From the NCBI GenBank assembly GCA_021794835.1, contig JAJYQA010000041.1:1-64000 (forward strand): 64,000 nt of DNA, read 5' to 3'. Made by a program: the position numbers and the translations under genes. The notes under the pieces are model-generated. The model searched no databases and was not told the origin of the DNA. It saw only the letters and a program-made list of their open reading frames with translations. Shown in pieces: positions 60,452 to 64,000 of the stretch. Position 1 is the stretch's first letter; each line of letters begins with the position of its first letter. The stretch is from Actinomycetes bacterium. Its GTDB lineage: Bacteria; Actinomycetota; Aquicultoria; Aquicultorales; Aquicultoraceae.

Positions 60452-61475
60452 TATCTCCTAGTATTTTTCGATAGTTTCTCTCGTAGTTATCCGCCATTAC
60501 CTCGGGACTAAAGTTCGCAAGTACATGTTCTCTGCAGGCTCTCGGATTAATTCTCCCTATATTCTTAACTGCATCAACCATCTCTTCAATCGTGTCTACA
60601 ATAAAACCGGTTTTACCGTCCTTCACAACCTCCGGCGACGCGCCATTTCTTATAGCGACAACCGGAGTCCCGCAAGCCATGGCCTCAGCCATAACCAATC
60701 CAAAAGGTTCCGCCCACTGGATTGGGAATATAAAACACTTGGCATGTTTTAGAAGCCGCCGCTTTTCATCCTCATCTATCTCACCCGTAAAGACTATTTG
60801 CTTTCCATCTACCTGCGGCTTTACCATCTCGTTGAAGTAGTCCATGTCTTTAAGGTCTACCTTCCCTATCAGGATTAGCCTCTCGCCAAGTTCTTTTGCA
60901 ACCCGAATTGCCAGATGGGTTCCCTTGATCGGGCATACCCTGCTCACCATAATCAAGTAATCTTCTTTTTCTTCTGAGTATGGGTAATTGTGGACGTCAA
61001 TTGCGTTGTAGATTGTGTCGACATAGTTAAGTATCGGGAGAGAGTTCCTTTGGTACTCGCTGATTGCATTATAGTAAACGGCGTCTTTGAAGTGAGCATA
61101 GAACAGCTTTGTATCACTGGTAAAAGGCCCATGTAGGGTGTGAAGAATCGGCCTTTTTACCTTATGGGAGAACGCCACCGTCAAAAATCCGCTGTTGTCG
61201 TGCACTATTTCAAACTCATCGGCGATCTTAAAGGCCTCGCTTACCTGCATCGAGTCGTACATCGTCGCACTAAGCGTCCCGAGCTTCGAGGTCTGCCCTG
61301 CCTCAAAGGCGTATTTCAGTTTTGCCTTTGTCTCCGAATCGCCAGTGGCAAACAAGGTAACATCATGGCCTCTTTTTGCAAGCTCGTCGGATAAAAGAGA
61401 AACAACCCATTCAATACCGCCATAGCCTTTTGGCGGGACGCTAATCCATGGTGGTGAAATCAATAGTATTTTCAT
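60402..61475 (-). CDS. Family 4 glycosyltransferase
   Basis: The 357-residue GT-B enzyme begins KILLISPPWISVPPKGYGGIEWVV and has LHTLHGPF, the EPFGLVMAEAMACGTPVVA donor-site motif of GT4 (Glu-x7-Glu) and NGASPEVVKDGKTGFIV. Its C-terminal 16 residues overlap otsB, which hints at coupled translation. Sugar and acceptor are unknown; pairing with a trehalose-phosphatase suggests compatible-solute or glycoside synthesis. Confidence 0.88.
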   Translation of the reverse strand: MKILLISPPWISVPPKGYGGIEWVVSLLSDELAKRGHDVTLFATGDSETKAKLKYAFEAGQTSKLGTLSATMYDSMQVSEAFKIADEFEIVHDNSGFLTVAFSHKVKRPILHTLHGPFTSDTKLFYAHFKDAVYYNAISEYQRNSLPILNYVDTIYNAIDVHNYPYSEEKEDYLIMVSRVCPIKGTHLAIRVAKELGERLILIGKVDLKDMDYFNEMVKPQVDGKQIVFTGEIDEDEKRRLLKHAKCFIFPIQWAEPFGLVMAEAMACGTPVVAIRNGASPEVVKDGKTGFIVDTIEEMVDAVKNIGRINPRACREHVLANFSPEVMADNYERNYRKILGDNDRYIRFAGTANSKSA

Positions 61476-61519
61476 TTATGCCTTTCTCCTTGCCGTTGTT
61501 TTTGTTAGTTATTTATACC

Positions 61520-62545
61520 CTAATCTACTTCCCAACTAATCCCGCGTATTTCTTCGGCGGCATCCCTCTGCATCAACTCAGACACGCAGGCGAACGGGTT
61601 CTTGTTTTCGTACAACACTTCGGCCACAAGCTCTGTTATTGGCATGTAGACATTTAGCTCAGCCGACAGTTTCCTTATCGCTAAAGCTGTTATTATTCCC
61701 TCTGCAACCATAACCATCTGGGATCTTACCTCGCTAAGCGACAGTCCTTTGCCAAGCATCTCTCCAACCCTACGGTTTCTACTGTGCTTGCTCATGCAGG
61801 TTACAACCAGATCTCCCATGCCGGTAAGTCCGGCAAACGTCCTAACATCCGCACCTAATGCTAAGCCCAATCTAATCATCTCAGCGAGGCCTCTCGTAAT
61901 AAGAGACGCTTTGGTGTTGTCACCGTATCCCAAGCCATCGGAGATACCTGCAGCTATTGCTATAACGTTCTTTGTGGCACCACCTATTTCAACCCCGGTA
62001 AGGTCGGGGTTCGTATACACCCTGAAATATGGAGTCATGAAAATATCCTGAAGCTCCTCTGCAACCTTGCGGCTTTTACTTGATACTACCGTCGCCGAGG
62101 GAATGTTTCTTATAACTTCTTCGGCATGGTTTGGACCTGAGAGAACAGCTATTTTGCTCTCCATCTCCGGAAGAAGCTCTTCTTTGAGAACCTCAGACAT
62201 CCTCTTTAGGCTGTTTTCTTCAACGCCCTTAGCAAGACTTAAGACTTTTTTATCTCCCTTTATTAGGTCTCTGGCCCGGGATGCGATCTCCCGCATTGCA
62301 TGCGATGGTACAGCCATGACTACAACGTCGGCAGGTTTTATAACATCCTCAAGGTCAAGAGTTGCGACCATATTCTTATGAATCGCGACGTCTTTGAGAT
62401 ACTTGGGGTTTTTTCTGTCCTTATTTATGCCATCGGCAACAGCGGCTTCCCTTGCCCATAGCCTAACTTTAAACCCCTTATTCGCCAATATATTTGCAAT
62501 TGCCGTACCCCAGCTTCCGGCACCGATAACAGCAATCTCTTCCAG
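61520..62545 (-). CDS. gpsA: Glycerol-3-phosphate dehydrogenase [NAD(P)+] (probable CTG start)
   Basis: GpsA reduces dihydroxyacetone phosphate to glycerol 3-phosphate for phospholipids. The 341 residues include IAVIGAGSWGTAIANILA, LSGPNHAEEV, GGATKNVIAIAAGISDGLGYG and GLTGMGDLVVTCMS. The family start M-x-x-IAVIGAGSWG coincides with a CTG at 62545, nine bases after GGAGG and one base past the plsY stop. The only conventional start, a TTG at 62578, lies inside plsY without Shine-Dalgarno. plsY upstream uses its product. Confidence 0.95.
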   Translation of the reverse strand: MEEIAVIGAGSWGTAIANILANKGFKVRLWAREAAVADGINKDRKNPKYLKDVAIHKNMVATLDLEDVIKPADVVVMAVPSHAMREIASRARDLIKGDKKVLSLAKGVEENSLKRMSEVLKEELLPEMESKIAVLSGPNHAEEVIRNIPSATVVSSKSRKVAEELQDIFMTPYFRVYTNPDLTGVEIGGATKNVIAIAAGISDGLGYGDNTKASLITRGLAEMIRLGLALGADVRTFAGLTGMGDLVVTCMSKHSRNRRVGEMLGKGLSLSEVRSQMVMVAEGIITALAIRKLSAELNVYMPITELVAEVLYENKNPFACVSELMQRDAAEEIRGISWEVD

Positions 62546-62546
62546 G

Positions 62547-63167
62547 TTAATCTTCCTCCACGCTTGGCTTCTGACCAATCTTCAGCTCATTGCCAGCAAG
62601 TAAGCGGGCAATGTTTGACCTATGCCTGTATACAAGTAAGATAGCCACAATTATTGTAAGGATAGTGTATTCCGTCCTTGGATATATTATCGTCACCAAG
62701 ATAGGAAGCATTACAGCTACTACTATTGAGGCAACCGAAACGTACCGTGTTACAGCTACTATTACAATCCATATTAACAAGAGCGATATTAAGACCACAG
62801 GCCAAAGCGCAAAAATAAAACCGGCGGCAGTGCTTATGCTTTTGCCTCCCGAGAACCTCAAAAATATCGAGTAGCTATGACCGGCAATAGCCGCTATTCC
62901 GGTTAGAACGCCTACCAGGGGGATTAGATCGGGCCTCACGATACTTTTGGCCAGTAACACCGGTACAAATCCTTTAAGGAAATCAGCAAGTAAGACACTT
63001 ATACCGGCGACCAAACCAAGCGTCCTGTAAGCATTAGTAGCCCCAATATTTTTGCTGCCATGCTCCCGTATGTCAGCGCGGTAAAATACCTTGCCGATAA
63101 TTAAACCAAACGGTATTGACCCTATTACATATGCTAATACTATGAGAGCGATTGATACGTACAACAA
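62547..63167 (-). CDS. plsY: Glycerol-3-phosphate acyltransferase
   Basis: PlsY acylates glycerol 3-phosphate from acyl phosphate. The 206-residue membrane protein has IGSIPFGLIIGKVF, DIREHGSKNIGATNAYRTLG, VLTGIAAIAGHSYSIFLRFSGGKSISTAAG (in parts) with five to six helices and the last motif RHRSNIARLLAGNE. The start is TTG behind GGAGAAACGC. The order der-plsY-gpsA is standard in many bacteria. Confidence 0.96.
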   Translation of the reverse strand: MLYVSIALIVLAYVIGSIPFGLIIGKVFYRADIREHGSKNIGATNAYRTLGLVAGISVLLADFLKGFVPVLLAKSIVRPDLIPLVGVLTGIAAIAGHSYSIFLRFSGGKSISTAAGFIFALWPVVLISLLLIWIVIVAVTRYVSVASIVVAVMLPILVTIIYPRTEYTILTIIVAILLVYRHRSNIARLLAGNELKIGQKPSVEED

Positions 63168-63229
63168 GCGTTTCTCCTAATTTCGTTCACTGTTCGTAGA
63201 GTGAAAGCAAGTAACGTTGTCCCTGGACC

Positions 63230-64000
63230 CTACTTATACTTACTTCTAAATCTTATATTAATTGGGCAACCTGTAAATCCATATGCACTTCTTATTTGAT
63301 TCTCAATATATCGTTCATAGGATGGAGTTACAAGCTGGGGGTGGTTTACAAAGAACACAAACGCCGGCGGTCTTGTACCAACTTGGGCAGCATAAGCTAT
63401 TTTAAGCGTGCGCCCCCCTTTAGATGGCTGAAAGCCCTCAGCCTTTATTTTTGCAACCATTCCGTTTATTGATGACGTCGAGACACGCTTATCATACTCT
63501 TCCATCACCTTTTTAAACAAGACAAACAGCCTTGCGATGCCGCTGCCAGTTTTTGCTGACGCCTTGAGCCTCGGCGAATAATTTAAAAACCTCATTTTGG
63601 TCTCGAGAATTTCCTCTACCTTGGCTGCCTTGCCCCGACTTGTAACCAGGTCCCATTTGTTCATCGCGATAATGCTCGCGCAGCCCCTCTCCTCCGCGAG
63701 ACCTGCTATCTTTTGGTCCTGACCCGATGGACCTTCCTCAGCATCTATAACCAGGAGCGCGATGTCCGCCCTATCCAGCGCCCTCATCGCCCTAATAAAG
63801 CTGTAGTACTCGATGTCTTCTTTTATCTTCGGCTGCCGCCTTAGGCCCGCTGTATCGATGAACCTGTAGGTGGCACTGTCTTTCTCAAATACGGTGTCGA
63901 TTGCGTCTCTGGTTGTACCGGGGACTTCACTTACAATAACCCGCTCTTCTCCTAAAAGGCGGTTTAGGATAGAAGACTTTCCGACGTTGGGTCTACCTAC
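63230..64000 (-). CDS. der: Ribosome biogenesis GTPase Der, C-terminal part (cut by window end)
   Basis: Der (EngA) has two G domains and a KH-like domain and helps 50S assembly. Only the second G domain and the C-terminus are inside: GRPNVGKSSILNRLLG, EVPGTTRDAID, DTAGLRR, NKWDLV, and the KH-like end with FVNHPQLVTPSYERYIENQI. The frame is open to base 64000, so the gene continues beyond. It heads the der-plsY-gpsA run on the minus strand. Confidence 0.95.
   Translation of the reverse strand, partial: VGRPNVGKSSILNRLLGEERVIVSEVPGTTRDAIDTVFEKDSATYRFIDTAGLRRQPKIKEDIEYYSFIRAMRALDRADIALLVIDAEEGPSGQDQKIAGLAEERGCASIIAMNKWDLVTSRGKAAKVEEILETKMRFLNYSPRLKASAKTGSGIARLFVLFKKVMEEYDKRVSTSSINGMVAKIKAEGFQPSKGGRTLKIAYAAQVGTRPPAFVFFVNHPQLVTPSYERYIENQIRSAYGFTGCPINIRFRSKYK

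Overview
The window is a 64 kb gene-dense piece of a bacterial chromosome with no rRNA or tRNA gene, prophage, CRISPR array or intact insertion sequence. Several independent signs point to a Gram-positive-type lineage, most likely a deep-branching, moderate-GC, anaerobic member of the Actinomycetota (inference). They are: a whiG-type sigma factor next to rpsB-tsf-pyrH-frr, as in Streptomyces; the recA / rny / spoVS / miaB order known from Bacillus; LexA boxes of the CGAAC-N4-GTTCG class in front of recA and lexA; DapL-type lysine synthesis; and QueH-type queuosine synthesis. Metabolism looks anaerobic but oxygen-defended: NrdDG ribonucleotide reductase, indolepyruvate:ferredoxin oxidoreductase, rubrerythrin and cytochrome bd.

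Layout. 0.2-14.2 kb (+): recA, recX, rny, a GHKL ATPase, spoVS, a PHP phosphoesterase, miaB, an AMMECR1/MEMO-like fusion, miaA, dapF, dapL, hflX. 14.2-23.2 kb is mixed: lexA with two LexA boxes, two convergent acetyltransferases, an ECF sigma / anti-sigma / membrane stress operon, rubrerythrin, cydAB and an Rrf2 regulator. 23.4-27.5 kb (+): the nrdR-nrdD-redoxin-nrdG module behind a pair of NrdR boxes. 27.5-42.8 kb holds short transcription units: dut, cupin, adenine deaminase, SH3 protein, iorAB, a DUF2795-like gene, apt, a K+ channel, lpdA, cysteine desulfurase, an ArsR regulator with a CPx-ATPase, and a ferredoxin. 42.8-64 kb is almost entirely on the minus strand: der (cut by the window end), plsY, gpsA, a glycosyltransferase, otsB, queH-DUF2905-queA-tgt-yajC, xer, whiG, rpsB-tsf-pyrH-frr-uppS-cdsA-dxr-rseP-ispG-proS and a GT2 enzyme.

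Three things stand out beyond ordinary genes. First, the intergenic DNA is full of 7-bp (one case 8-bp) periodic arrays of several unrelated sequence families. They often abut genes and in two cases seem to supply protein ends (MiaA N-terminus, CPx-ATPase C-terminus). Second, three genes (hflX, rseP, gpsA) have a good Shine-Dalgarno in front of the conserved N-terminus but no ATG/GTG/TTG there, which suggests ATT, ATC/ATT and CTG starts. Third, rny is preceded by an apparently structured RNA of about 180 nt ending in an intrinsic terminator just before its ribosome binding site. Other points of interest are a 98-bp inverted-repeat element that ends in a stop codon, a metallo-beta-lactamase-fold protein that has lost most metal ligands, and a MutL/MORC-like ATPase in the place YmdB occupies in Bacillus. 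No obviously new multi-gene defence or biosynthetic system was seen.
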